From contig NZ_JAAGAA010000001.1 in the NCBI RefSeq assembly GCF_010435965.1, positions 1-64,000 of the forward strand: a stretch of 64,000 bases of DNA, given 5' to 3'. A program made the position numbers and the translations under genes. Below, one piece after another: positions 39,575-50,598 of the stretch. This DNA comes from Crenobacter caeni (GTDB lineage Bacteria > Pseudomonadota > Gammaproteobacteria > Burkholderiales > Chromobacteriaceae). Below the pieces are notes generated by a model. The model worked only from the letters and a program-made list of their open reading frames with translations. It did no database searches and had not been told where the DNA came from. The number at the start of each line of letters is the position of its first letter. The stretch's first letter is position 1.

Positions 39575-40588
39575 ATGAAAAAACTTGCGATGATCTCCGC
39601 GCTGAGCCTGGCTTTTGCAACGTCTTCCGCGTTTGCCTTGGATCTGGTCGGCGCGGACAACGGTGGCGCGGCCGCCAACGAAGGCTCCACGTCCAGCGTC
39701 ACCAAGACCAATACCACCACCAGCACCGCGACTAATACGACTACATCCACGCCGACCGATAATTCGAATACGGCGACCGGTTCCTTCAATACCACGACGA
39801 CTAACAAGAGCAGCACCAATACCGCTACAAATACTGCAACCAACACAAATACGTCGACCAAGTCCAGCTCGGACAGCTCGCAGCACGCAGCCAACTCTTT
39901 CAACCAGGACAACGATACGGCGACGAATACAAGCACCAGCACTAACACCGCGACGAACACTGCAACCAATACGAGCACGTCGACCAAGTCCAGTTCGGAC
40001 AGCTCGCAGCACGCGTCCAACTCCTTCAACCAGGACAACGACAACACGACAAGCACGAACACCAGCACGACGACGTCGACCAAGACCAGTTCGGATAGCT
40101 CGCAGCAAGCGTCCAATTCCTTTAACCAGGACAACGACAACACGACGACGACCACCACCACCACCACCACCACCACCAAGAACCGGACCGACAACTCGCA
40201 GCAGGCATCCAACTCCTTCAACCAGGACAACGACAATACGACGACGACCACTACCAAGAACCGGACTGATAACTCGCAGCAGGCGTCCAACTCCTTCAAT
40301 ACCACGACGACTACGTTGACCGACAATTCGCAGAACAACGACACGACCTCGACGATCAACACCTGGATCAGCGCCGACCTGCAGGGCAGCGTCGCGTCGG
40401 TTTCCTTGGGTGGACTGGGTGCGTACTGGGGCGGTAGCGCCCAGCCACTGGTGCAGACCGGTAACAACACGGTCGACGGTGGTTCGCTGGCCAACTCGGC
40501 CGGCATCACCCAGGTGTCGCAAAACACCGGTCTGAGCGGTATGGTCCAGCAGTCTGTCAACGTTCAGTCCAATCTAAGCGTCAAATAA
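39575..40588 (+). CDS. Thr/Asn/Ser/Gln-rich repeat protein, putative FapC-like amyloid subunit
   Basis: Exported protein of 337 residues. Signal peptide 1-21 ends SAFA|LDLVG. Residues 40-260 are low-complexity, dominated by Thr, Asn, Ser and Gln, with at least five copies of the unit DSSQ-ASNSFNQDND at Asp100, 142, 174, 206 and 232 (spacings 42, 32, 32 and 26) joined by Thr-rich linkers; 189-201 is an unbroken Thr run. The C-terminus (296-337) is a separate module related to the two small proteins downstream. There is no Cys, unlike Pseudomonas FapC with its CxxC. Expected to be secreted and to polymerise extracellularly. GAGG lies 6-7 bases before the ATG. Fap assignment rests on composition and neighbours. 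Confidence 0.75.
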   Translation: MKKLAMISALSLAFATSSAFALDLVGADNGGAAANEGSTSSVTKTNTTTSTATNTTTSTPTDNSNTATGSFNTTTTNKSSTNTATNTATNTNTSTKSSSDSSQHAANSFNQDNDTATNTSTSTNTATNTATNTSTSTKSSSDSSQHASNSFNQDNDNTTSTNTSTTTSTKTSSDSSQQASNSFNQDNDNTTTTTTTTTTTTKNRTDNSQQASNSFNQDNDNTTTTTTKNRTDNSQQASNSFNTTTTTLTDNSQNNDTTSTINTWISADLQGSVASVSLGGLGAYWGGSAQPLVQTGNNTVDGGSLANSAGITQVSQNTGLSGMVQQSVNVQSNLSVK

Positions 40589-40603
40589 CCGGCTTTTCCC
40601 TGA

Positions 40604-40630
40604 CCCGTCCCGGCCGTAGGCCGGGACGGG
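40604..40630 (+). other. Intercistronic stem-loop after the repeat-protein gene
   Basis: A perfect 12-bp stem (40604-40615 with 40619-40630, loop GTA) follows the stop by 16 bases and lacks a T tract. It probably stabilises or partially ends the message so the repeat protein is made in excess over downstream genes. Confidence 0.7.
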
Positions 40631-40650
40631 AATGGGCTGGAGGAGTCGTG

Positions 40651-41001
40651 ATGAGACAAGTCTGTGCTTTGTTGTTCGCTTGCCTGACCAGTGTGCCGGC
40701 CATCGCTGGCGAGCCTGCTATTGAGCGCCTTGACGTCAGCCAGTTACCGGTGGCAACCGACTTGGGGCAGGAGTACGGGCAGTCCGCCGGTGAGCGGGTG
40801 GAAAGGCTGCGCTTCATCTCGAACCGGGCCAACCTGGAGGCCGAGGTCGGGGACGGCAGTTTCTCGTCGGTAGTGACGGGTGCCAACACCATTTCGAGTA
40901 ATGCATTCTCGGGGATGAGTGGGATCGGCACCGTGGTGCAAAACAGCGGTAATCAGGTCGTGATCCAGAACTCAACCATCCTAAACGTCAGCCTGTACTG
41001 A
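40651..41001 (+). CDS. Small exported protein of the amyloid locus (FapA/FapB-like position)
   Basis: 116 residues with a signal peptide ending AIAG near residue 20. The mature N-terminus ERLDVSQLPVATDLGQEYG resembles that of the fourth gene (DRLDMSSL...LAQQFG). Its C-terminus (77-116: GANTISS...SGIGTVVQNSGNQVVIQNST) parallels both the repeat protein's tail and residues 142-161 of the fourth gene. Possibly a minor subunit, nucleator or chaperone. GGAGGAG sits 6 bases before the ATG; an adjacent GTG at 40648 is less well spaced. Confidence 0.7.
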   Translation: MRQVCALLFACLTSVPAIAGEPAIERLDVSQLPVATDLGQEYGQSAGERVERLRFISNRANLEAEVGDGSFSSVVTGANTISSNAFSGMSGIGTVVQNSGNQVVIQNSTILNVSLY

Positions 41002-41004
41002 GCC

Positions 41005-41694
41005 ATGCGCGCCATTTTGCAAGGCAGCCTATTGCTGTGTTCGATGTGCTGCGCTGTGCCTGCGTGGTCCGGATCGTTGGTCGCGACTCTGCCGGGAGTC
41101 GGCGCGGTGGGGGTGGGTGTCCAGAGCATCAAGGAGCGTGTGTTCAGGAACACTGTGCGCCAGCGCTACGACTTCAGTTGCGGCTCCGCTGCGCTGGCTA
41201 CCTTGCTCACCTACCATTACGCCGAGCCGACCACGGAAGAACAGACATTCAAGGCGATGTTCGCCGACGGGGACCAGGAGCGGATCATGCAGGTCGGCTT
41301 CTCGATGGCCGACATGAAGCGCTATCTGTCGAGCCGGGGGTTTGAGGCAAACGGTTACCGTGTACCTTTCTACAAGCTGGCCGAATTGGGCGTGCCGGCC
41401 ATCGTCCTGCTCAACCACCAAGGCTACCGGCACTTTGTCGTCGTGAAGGGCATGAGTACCGACCGGGTGCTGGTCGGTGACCCTGCGTTGGGAACACGCG
41501 CCTTGCCGCGCAAGGAGTTCGAAAAGATGTGGAGCGGCGTGTTGTTCGTGATCCTCAACCGCAAGCAGCAGGGGCAGGCGAGCTTTAACCAGCCTGCCGA
41601 GTGGCATTTGCGCGAGCCGGCGCCCCTGGCGGTGGCGCGTTCGTCACCGATAGCCGACCTCTATGTACTGCTGCCGCGCAGCGGCGACTTCTGA
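41005..41694 (+). CDS. Periplasmic C39-type cysteine peptidase, FapD-like
   Basis: 229 residues with an N-terminal signal (LLLCSMCCAVPAWSG). The papain-like C39 core carries Cys59 in RQRYDFSCGSAALATLL with Gln53 before it, His143 in YRHFVVVKG, and Asp159 in VLVGDPALG, so the catalytic triad is complete. Unlike C39 domains of bacteriocin exporters it is free-standing and secreted, as is Pseudomonas FapD. It may trim or license the amyloid subunits. Three bases follow the previous stop, so it is co-transcribed. Confidence 0.85.
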   Translation: MRAILQGSLLLCSMCCAVPAWSGSLVATLPGVGAVGVGVQSIKERVFRNTVRQRYDFSCGSAALATLLTYHYAEPTTEEQTFKAMFADGDQERIMQVGFSMADMKRYLSSRGFEANGYRVPFYKLAELGVPAIVLLNHQGYRHFVVVKGMSTDRVLVGDPALGTRALPRKEFEKMWSGVLFVILNRKQQGQASFNQPAEWHLREPAPLAVARSSPIADLYVLLPRSGDF

Positions 41695-41709
41695 GCGGGA
41701 ATTCCGGCA

Positions 41710-42276
41710 ATGAATTGCAGATTCCTTTTGCCCGCGTTGTGCTTGTGTGCTGCCAGCGCCGGGGCCGCCGCGGGAGACGACCGGCTTGACATGTCGTCGT
41801 TGCGGGCAGAGTCCGGCGAGGCGCTGGCGCAGCAGTTCGGACGTTACGACTCGCCGAACGGCAATGTCTTTTCTTTCGGCATCCAGCGTATGGTCGCCAT
41901 CGATGGTGCGATGGTGGCCTTGCAGCGGATGGACATTCCCGATATCGGGAAGCTGATGGATGCCGCTATGGCGGGCAAGCGTGGCGGCGAGGTTACGGTG
42001 ACGACCCAACAGGCCGGGGGGGGCGGTCTGCCTGCCGGCGTGCTGCTCGGAAGCGGCGGGCAGTTGCCGGCCGTCGTAGCCGGTATGGGGCCCGGTGCGA
42101 CGCGCGTGTTGCTGAACACGGTGCTGCCGCAGCAGATCGTGCAGAACTCGGCCGACGCACGCGTGATCCAGGTGTCCACCCAGATAGACGTGGCTGCACC
42201 CTTGCTGAATGCCATGCAAGGCTCGCTGATGTTCGAGCAGGTCAATAAGGCTGTCCTCCAGACCCTGCAGCACTGA
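41710..42276 (+). CDS. Exported protein of the amyloid locus, FapE-like
   Basis: 188 residues with signal peptide MNCRFLLPALCLCAASAGAAA. Residues 25-44 resemble the small protein two genes upstream, and 142-161 (IVQNSADARVIQVSTQ) align with its VVQNSGNQVVIQNST. Between lies a Gly-rich region (QQAGGGGLPAGVLLGSGG). The position after the peptidase fits FapE, a minor component of Pseudomonas Fap fibrils, but no CxxC is seen in the mature part. The ribosome site is weak. Confidence 0.68.
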   Translation: MNCRFLLPALCLCAASAGAAAGDDRLDMSSLRAESGEALAQQFGRYDSPNGNVFSFGIQRMVAIDGAMVALQRMDIPDIGKLMDAAMAGKRGGEVTVTTQQAGGGGLPAGVLLGSGGQLPAVVAGMGPGATRVLLNTVLPQQIVQNSADARVIQVSTQIDVAAPLLNAMQGSLMFEQVNKAVLQTLQH

Positions 42277-42294
42277 TGACCAGTGAGGCCGAAA

Positions 42295-42331
42295 GCAAGG
42301 CGGCGCAGGCCTTAGGTCTGTGCCGTCTTGC
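42295..42331. terminator. Hairpin between convergent amyloid-locus genes
   Basis: A 15-bp stem with three G-U pairs (42295-42309 with 42317-42331) lies between the FapE-like and FapF-like stops. T-rich flanks are weak, so termination is likely but not certain. Confidence 0.5.
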
Positions 42332-42339
42332 TTCCTGTT

Positions 42340-43665
42340 TCACAGGATGTTGTAAGGCATGCGCAACGCGATCTGGGCGTCCGGAGAGTCTTCGGTGGCA
42401 CCGATGCCGATGTTCAGGTTCAGTGTGCTGAGCTCGTTCAGCCGGTACGCGTAGCCGATCTGGAACATGCCGACCTGTGCGCGGTAGGCGTCAGGCGGCG
42501 TCTGGCCGTTGAACTTGGTCTTGCCGACCACGTTGTGCTCGTAGGAAAAGCTGATCGACGATTTTTCGTTGATCGCGATGCCTGCGCCGACACTGAATCC
42601 CATTACGTCGCCCGGGTCGACCTCCCCGATTACAACGGGCTTGCAGGTATCCCCCTGAGTGCCGCCGCGTGCGCAGCGCGTCTGGTTGACATCGTATTTC
42701 TGGTTCCATGTGTAGTTCAGCGAGCCGAACAGCACCGCCGGATCGGACGGCAGGATGGCCGAGACGCCCAGTTGGTAGCCCCAGAAGCCGCTACCGGTCG
42801 GCTGTTCCTTCAGGTAGTCGATGCCGCGGTCAATATCGGAGACGTAGTCGACGTCGAATGGCCCCTTGCCGGTATCGGATTTCACGCGCAGGCTGCCGAT
42901 GAAATAGGGGCCACCGTCGACCGGCTGGTTGAACTGGTAGCGCAGGCCGAGCTCAGCGTCGCCGATGCCGTGGCCGCGCGTATTGAATACCTCATCCCGT
43001 GAGCTGCCAGTCCCCAGAGGGCGTTGAATCGAATCTTCTGACTGGTAGACATAGGGCAGGCGGCCTTCCAGTTCGAGCCGGTTGCTCAGTCCGTAGCGGC
43101 CGGTGACGCTGGCAATCCAGCTGTCGCGGTTGACCCGCCGCACGTCGATCAGTCCGACGGTGATCGCCGGGATGATGGTGTAGCCGAGCAGGGCAACCCG
43201 GTTCGATGAGCTGTAGCTGTATTGCAGTGCGGGCTCCAGGGTCCATTGGCCTTTGGGCGTCAGCACGCCTGGCACGTCGAAGGTTTGCGCGATCTGCTCG
43301 ACCCTCGCCTGCGACGCCGGGTTGCTGTCACGTGGTGTCTGGCTGACTGCAGGGGTATTGCCCTGATGGGGAGCGCCTTCTTCTGCCGTGGCGGGGGCCG
43401 TTCGCGCTTGCAGGGATGCTGCGGGTGTGGTCTGACCTGCTGCCGGCGTCTGCCGGATGCCCAACTGCTGCTCGAGTTGCTGGATCCGTTGTTGCTGGGC
43501 TTTCAATTGGGCGTTGTTGGCGGCTCGTTCCTTGTCCCATGCCTGCATCTGTTCCCGCATTAGTCTGACCTGCTCGGCCAGTGTCGGCGCGGCGTGTGAG
43601 TGGCCGGCTGCCAGCCCCAGCATGCTGCCGGCGAGCAGTGCCAAGGTACCCGTTTGCTCATGCAT
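42340..43665 (-). CDS. Outer-membrane coiled-coil/beta-barrel protein, FapF-like
   Basis: 441 residues. Signal peptide ends HSHA|APTLAEQ. A heptad-rich helix (about 29-70: EQVRLMREQMQAWDKERAAN then QLKAQQQRIQQLEQQLG) is followed by a Pro/Ala/Thr linker and, from about residue 125, alternating amphipathic strands of a beta-barrel (WTLEPALQYSYSSSNRVALL, LELEGRLPYVYQSED, ISFSYEHNVVGKTKF) to the end YNIL. FapF of Pseudomonas is a trimer-forming coiled-coil plus 12-strand barrel that exports the fibre subunits; length and architecture match. It is transcribed opposite to the other locus genes, divergent from the regulator. Confidence 0.8.
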   Translation of the reverse strand: MHEQTGTLALLAGSMLGLAAGHSHAAPTLAEQVRLMREQMQAWDKERAANNAQLKAQQQRIQQLEQQLGIRQTPAAGQTTPAASLQARTAPATAEEGAPHQGNTPAVSQTPRDSNPASQARVEQIAQTFDVPGVLTPKGQWTLEPALQYSYSSSNRVALLGYTIIPAITVGLIDVRRVNRDSWIASVTGRYGLSNRLELEGRLPYVYQSEDSIQRPLGTGSSRDEVFNTRGHGIGDAELGLRYQFNQPVDGGPYFIGSLRVKSDTGKGPFDVDYVSDIDRGIDYLKEQPTGSGFWGYQLGVSAILPSDPAVLFGSLNYTWNQKYDVNQTRCARGGTQGDTCKPVVIGEVDPGDVMGFSVGAGIAINEKSSISFSYEHNVVGKTKFNGQTPPDAYRAQVGMFQIGYAYRLNELSTLNLNIGIGATEDSPDAQIALRMPYNIL

Positions 43666-43770
43666 GGGCAGTTCCCCATCTTGCGTTAATCAATTGCTCA
43701 ACCCTTTAGGTATGCGTGACGCCTAATGGGAAATCAAATGGGATAACTCGACTCCGGATGGGTAGCGTCT

Positions 43771-45159
43771 ATGCTGCGAGGGTTGACAGGACAGGACATG
43801 AAAATGTCGAGACAGGAATGCAGCCGGGTTGGTGCTGCCAGATGTATGGTGATCGTCGGGGTGCCCATACTCGGTCTGGCTGAAGGTTTGGAGCAGGCTG
43901 GCTGGCATGTGCTGCAGACAAGCTGCGATGTGATTGCATTCGCACCCTGGCAGCAAGCTTCCGTCGGGCTGCTGCGGATTACGCGGCTTACGGTCGGCGA
44001 GTGCAGACGGCTGTTGATGCAAGGTTCGACGTCGCATATTCGCTGGATTGCCCTGCTCGACCCCGAAGAGCGTGAGGATTTACGGGTTCGTGCCTTGGTC
44101 GACGATTTCTGTTTCGATTTCTGCACCGTGCCGGTACCGTTGTTGCGCTTGTTGTCGATCGCCGGACACGCTTATGGCATGGCAGGTTTGCGGGTACCGG
44201 TACTGCGGCCTCTACCTGTTGCCGGCTTCGTCGGCGAGCATCCGGCTTTCCTTGGATTTCTGGAGGACCTGTCGAGGGTCGGCGCGATGGACGTGACCGT
44301 GTTGCTGCACGGGGAGACCGGGACAGGCAAGGAACTCGCCGCTCGCTTTATCCACGATTGCTCGGCTAGGGCGAAAAGTCCGTTCTTTTCGGTCAATTGC
44401 GGGAGCCTCGCACCTAACCTGGTTCAGTCCGAACTGTTTGGCAACGAGAAGGGCGCGTTTACCGGTGCGCACGAGAGGCGGGTCGGTTATATCGAAGCGA
44501 CCGATGGCGGAACGCTGTTTCTCGACGAGATCGGCGACATGCCGGCCGAGGCCCAGGTGTCGATGCTCAGGTTCCTGCAGGAGGGAACGATCATCCGGCT
44601 TGGCGGCAGCAAACACCTGAAGGTCGACGCCAGAATCGTCGCGGCGACCCACGTCGACCTTGTACAGTCAATCAGGGAGCGGACTTTCCGCGAGGACCTC
44701 TACCACCGCCTGCGGGTCTGCCAGATCAGCATCCCGCCGTTGCGCGAGCGGCTGAGCGACCTGCCGTTGCTGTCCGCGCATTTCATCCGCAAATACGCGG
44801 ACAAGTTCGGCCTGCCCGAGCGCCACTTGTCCGGCGAGGCGCTCGCCCTGATGCAGGCCTACCCGTGGCCGGGCAATGTTCGCGAGCTGGAAAACAGGAT
44901 TTGCCAGGGGCTGATCATGGCCAGGGGCAGGGTGCTGACTCCGGCGGACATGGGTTTTGAAGGGCCGGCAGAGAGTCCTGACCTGCTGCGGGTGCAACGG
45001 GGAGCAGGCGAAAAGACAAGCCTGCAGCAGTCCCTGTCCATCAACGGAGGCGACTGCGCGCTGGCCGCCCACGAGATTGGCGTCTCGCGGGCGACGTTTT
45101 ACCGGCTGCTGGCCAAGCACGGAATTTCCCCGCGGCAGTTCCGCAAGGACCTGTCCTGA
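43771..45159 (+). CDS. VpsR-like sigma-54 enhancer-binding protein
   Basis: 462 residues. The N-terminal receiver-like domain (about 25-140) ends in FCTVPVPLLRLLSIAGHAYGM, the VpsR pattern, and shows no clear phospho-acceptor Asp pocket. The AAA+ domain has Walker A GETGTGKE (181-188), the sigma-54-contacting GAFTGA (228-233), Walker B GGTLFLDE (246-253) and PWPGNVREL. A Fis-type helix-turn-helix covers about 429-450. VpsR and its relative FleQ respond to c-di-GMP. In-frame ATGs at 43798 and 43804 are alternative starts, the latter with AGGA 8 bases upstream. Very likely the activator of the repeat-protein operon. Confidence 0.87.
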   Translation: MLRGLTGQDMKMSRQECSRVGAARCMVIVGVPILGLAEGLEQAGWHVLQTSCDVIAFAPWQQASVGLLRITRLTVGECRRLLMQGSTSHIRWIALLDPEEREDLRVRALVDDFCFDFCTVPVPLLRLLSIAGHAYGMAGLRVPVLRPLPVAGFVGEHPAFLGFLEDLSRVGAMDVTVLLHGETGTGKELAARFIHDCSARAKSPFFSVNCGSLAPNLVQSELFGNEKGAFTGAHERRVGYIEATDGGTLFLDEIGDMPAEAQVSMLRFLQEGTIIRLGGSKHLKVDARIVAATHVDLVQSIRERTFREDLYHRLRVCQISIPPLRERLSDLPLLSAHFIRKYADKFGLPERHLSGEALALMQAYPWPGNVRELENRICQGLIMARGRVLTPADMGFEGPAESPDLLRVQRGAGEKTSLQQSLSINGGDCALAAHEIGVSRATFYRLLAKHGISPRQFRKDLS

Positions 45160-45178
45160 GCCACCGCAGGCCGGCGCT

Positions 45179-47884
<2,706 letters not shown>

Positions 47885-47935
47885 TGGCGTTTTCCACCCT
47901 TGAGTCGGCTTGCGGGGTCGGGACATGATATATGG

Positions 47936-48829
47936 ATGAATGCTGCCCATGTCCTGTTACCCGATTTTGCCCTGATTGTGTCCGGGTTCCTGTTGCGCCG
48001 CGCCCAAGTGGTCGGCGGTGCTTTCTGGCCCGAACTGGAAAAATTCGTTTACTTCGTGCTGTTTCCGCCGCTGCTGTTCTGCGCGCTCGCGCGCGCCGAG
48101 CTCGACGTCGCCTCCAGCGTGCCGATGCTGGCCGCCGGCGTGCTGTTCACCGTCGCCGGCTTCGTGCTGGCGATGCCGGCTGGCCGGCTGTTTGCCCTGC
48201 CGCCGCCGGCGTTTGCCGCCGGCCAGCAGGCGGCGTACCGCTTCAATTCCTACGTCGGCTTCGCGGTGATCAGCACGCTCGCCGGCGACGCCGGCATCGC
48301 GACCATCGCGCTGTTGTTCGGCGCGCTGATCCCGCTGGTCAACCTGATGGCGGTCTGGCAGCTCGCCCGCGCAGGCGAGGGCCGGCTGCTGGCGGAACTG
48401 GCGCGTAACCCGCTGATCTGGGGCATCGCGGCCGGGCTCGCGGTCAACCTGGCGGGCGTCGCCGTGCCCGACCCGCTATTCGACGCGGCGCGCCTGCTCG
48501 CCGACGCCGCGCTGCCGCTGGGGCTGATCGCGATCGGCGCCGGCTTGCGCTTTGCCGGCGCGCGCCGCCATCTGGCGCCGGTCGTCTACTGGACGGCGGT
48601 CAAGCTCGCCTTGCTGCCGCTGCTGGCGTACGCGCTGGCCGCGTGGTTTGGCATCGGCGGCGTCTACCGTAGCGCGCTGATCGTGATGGCCGCGCTGCCG
48701 ACCGCGACGTCGACCTACATCCTCGCCGTGCGCATGGGCGGCGACGGCCCGCTCGCCGCGCTGTTGGTCACCGTCTCCACGCTGTCGGCGATGCTGACCC
48801 TGCCGCTGGTGATCGCGACCCTGCTGTAG
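47936..48829 (+). CDS. AEC family (auxin efflux carrier-like) transporter
   Basis: Inner-membrane protein of 297 residues with about ten hydrophobic segments in two halves. N-terminal LLPDFALIVSGFLLRR, FPPLLFCALARAEL, and NSYVGFAVISTLAGDAGIA are family features, and the C-terminal MAALPTATSTYILAVRMGG is the mirrored motif. Substrates in bacteria include malonate and other organic acids; unknown here. Divergent from ppc (51 bases apart). A perfect 20-bp palindrome begins at its stop. Confidence 0.88.
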   Translation: MNAAHVLLPDFALIVSGFLLRRAQVVGGAFWPELEKFVYFVLFPPLLFCALARAELDVASSVPMLAAGVLFTVAGFVLAMPAGRLFALPPPAFAAGQQAAYRFNSYVGFAVISTLAGDAGIATIALLFGALIPLVNLMAVWQLARAGEGRLLAELARNPLIWGIAAGLAVNLAGVAVPDPLFDAARLLADAALPLGLIAIGAGLRFAGARRHLAPVVYWTAVKLALLPLLAYALAAWFGIGGVYRSALIVMAALPTATSTYILAVRMGGDGPLAALLVTVSTLSAMLTLPLVIATLL

Positions 48830-48848
48830 GCAGGGGCCGGCCCCTGCC
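48829..48848. other. Perfect 20-bp palindrome before hemC
   Basis: GGCAGGGGCC and GGCCCCTGCC are perfect complements with no spacer, starting on the last base of the transporter stop. TAGAAT (48853-48858), a good -10 for hemC, follows at once. It may be a transcript-end hairpin or an operator. Confidence 0.5.
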
Positions 48849-48889
48849 ATGCTAGAATCATCGCCGAATCCATACCTTCAGGAACGGCG

Positions 48890-49816
48890 ATGAAAAAGAT
48901 CGTGATCGCCAGCCGCGAGAGCCGGCTGGCCATGTGGCAGGCCGAGCATATCAAGGCCAGGCTAGAGGCGCTTCACCCGGAGCTTGTGGTCGAGATCCTC
49001 GGCATGACCACCCGCGGCGACCAGATCCTCGACGTCACGCTGTCGAAGATCGGCGGCAAGGGCCTGTTCGTCAAGGAACTCGAGGTGGCGATGCTCGAGG
49101 GCCGCGCCGACCTGGCCGTCCATTCGATGAAGGACGTGCCGATGCAGCTGCCCGAAGGCTTCGCGCTCGCCGCCATCTGCGAACGCGAAGACCCGCGCGA
49201 CGCCTTCGTCTCCAACCGCTACGCAAGCCTCGCCGAGCTGCCCGTCGGCGCCGTGGTCGGCACCGCCAGCCTCAGGCGCGAATCGCAGATCCGCGCGCGC
49301 TACCCGCACTTGGTCGTGAAGCCGCTGCGCGGCAACGTGCAGACCCGTTTGGGCAAGCTTGACGCCGGCGAATTCGACGCGATCATCCTCGCCGCCTCCG
49401 GCCTCAAGCGGCTGGGGCTCGCCGAGCGCATCCGCACCGAGCTTGCGCCGTCGGAGAGCCTGCCCTCGCCGGGGCAGGGCGCGCTGGGCATCGAGATCCG
49501 TGCCGACCGCGCCGACCTCGCCGAACTGCTTGCACCGCTCAACCACCCCGACACCCGCGACTGCGTGACCGCCGAGCGCGCGCTGTCCCGCCAACTGGGC
49601 GGCAGCTGCCAGGTGCCGCTGGGCGGCTTCGCGACGCTCAGCGACGGTGTGCTTACACTCGGCGGCTTCGTCGCCCACCCCGACGGCTCGGTGATGCTGA
49701 CCGCGACCGCCAGCGCGCCGCGCGACTACGCCGACGCACTCGGCCGCGCAGTCGCCAAGCGGCTGGTCGACGACGGCGCGCAGCAACTGGTCGACGCCGT
49801 CCTCGCCGGGGCATGA
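48890..49816 (+). CDS. hemC: Hydroxymethylbilane synthase
   Basis: Polymerises four porphobilinogen molecules into hydroxymethylbilane; 308 residues. N-terminal [17 protein letters not shown], Asp region [33 protein letters not shown] and the dipyrromethane-binding Cys240 in [11 protein letters not shown] are present. Its TGA overlaps the hemD ATG (ATGA). Likely promoter -10 is TAGAAT at 48853. Confidence 0.96.
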   Translation: MKKIVIASRESRLAMWQAEHIKARLEALHPELVVEILGMTTRGDQILDVTLSKIGGKGLFVKELEVAMLEGRADLAVHSMKDVPMQLPEGFALAAICEREDPRDAFVSNRYASLAELPVGAVVGTASLRRESQIRARYPHLVVKPLRGNVQTRLGKLDAGEFDAIILAASGLKRLGLAERIRTELAPSESLPSPGQGALGIEIRADRADLAELLAPLNHPDTRDCVTAERALSRQLGGSCQVPLGGFATLSDGVLTLGGFVAHPDGSVMLTATASAPRDYADALGRAVAKRLVDDGAQQLVDAVLAGA

Positions 49817-50541
49817 GCGGCCCGCTCGTCCTGTTGACCCGTCCGGCCGCGCAGTGCGCGGCGCTGGCGGCTCGGGTGGCGGCCGCCGGCTACACGCCGC
49901 GGCCGTTCGCGCCGCTGGCACTGGCCCCCGACCCGGCGGCGCTCGCGCGCCTGCCCGGGCAGCTTGCCGATGCCGACTGGCTGATCCCGGTCAGCCCGGG
50001 TGCCGTCGACATCCTGTTTTCCGTCCCCGACCTGACACTGCCCGCGACACTCAGGCTCGCCTGCGTCGGCCGCGGCAGCGCCGCGCGGCTGGCAACGCTT
50101 GCCGGCCGGCCAGTGCTGCACCCGGCTACCGGCAGCGACAGCGAGGCGCTGCTCGCGCTACCCGAGTTGCAGGCGCTGGCTGGAGAGCGCGTGCTGATCG
50201 TGCGCGGCGACACCGGCCGCGCGCTGATGGCCGACACGCTGGCCGCGCGCGGCGCCCAAGTGGCGTTTGCCGCGCTGTACCGGCGCGTGCCGGTCGACCC
50301 GGGCTGGGCGGCGCTCGGCCCCGACCAGGCCGTTTCTGCGCTGGTGGTGACCGCCAGCGAGATCGCGACCGCGCTGTTCGCGTCGGCGCCGCCGGCGCGC
50401 CGTGACTGGCTTACCCGCCAGCGTTTCGTCGCGCTGCACCCGCGTGTCGCCGAGTGCCTCTACGCGCTCGGCGCACACAGGGTGAGTGTCGCGACCCGTG
50501 CCGACGACGCGGCGCTGGTCGACGCCTTGTCCCGCGTTTGA
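49813..50541 (+). CDS. hemD: Uroporphyrinogen-III synthase
   Basis: Cyclises and inverts ring D of hydroxymethylbilane; 242 residues, typical. Low sequence conservation is normal in this family; recognisable are the start [17 protein letters not shown], the hinge [34 protein letters not shown], and [12 protein letters not shown]. Position directly after hemC with a 4-base overlap supports the call. In related genomes hemX and hemY follow; here about 2 kb intervenes. Confidence 0.93.
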   Translation: MSGPLVLLTRPAAQCAALAARVAAAGYTPRPFAPLALAPDPAALARLPGQLADADWLIPVSPGAVDILFSVPDLTLPATLRLACVGRGSAARLATLAGRPVLHPATGSDSEALLALPELQALAGERVLIVRGDTGRALMADTLAARGAQVAFAALYRRVPVDPGWAALGPDQAVSALVVTASEIATALFASAPPARRDWLTRQRFVALHPRVAECLYALGAHRVSVATRADDAALVDALSRV

Positions 50542-50598
50542 TTGTGCGGCAAGCGCCACGCGCCGGCGATACGGGTTGCCCCGCACGCCAGGCGTGCT

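Noticed and set aside
39826-40300. Regularly repeated DNA resembling a CRISPR array
   Set aside because: Repeat lengths and spacers are uneven, stay in one reading frame and encode the Thr/Asn-rich protein.
41005-41694. Bacteriocin-exporter peptidase
   Set aside because: Free-standing with a signal peptide and no ABC or membrane domains; neighbours fit an amyloid locus instead.
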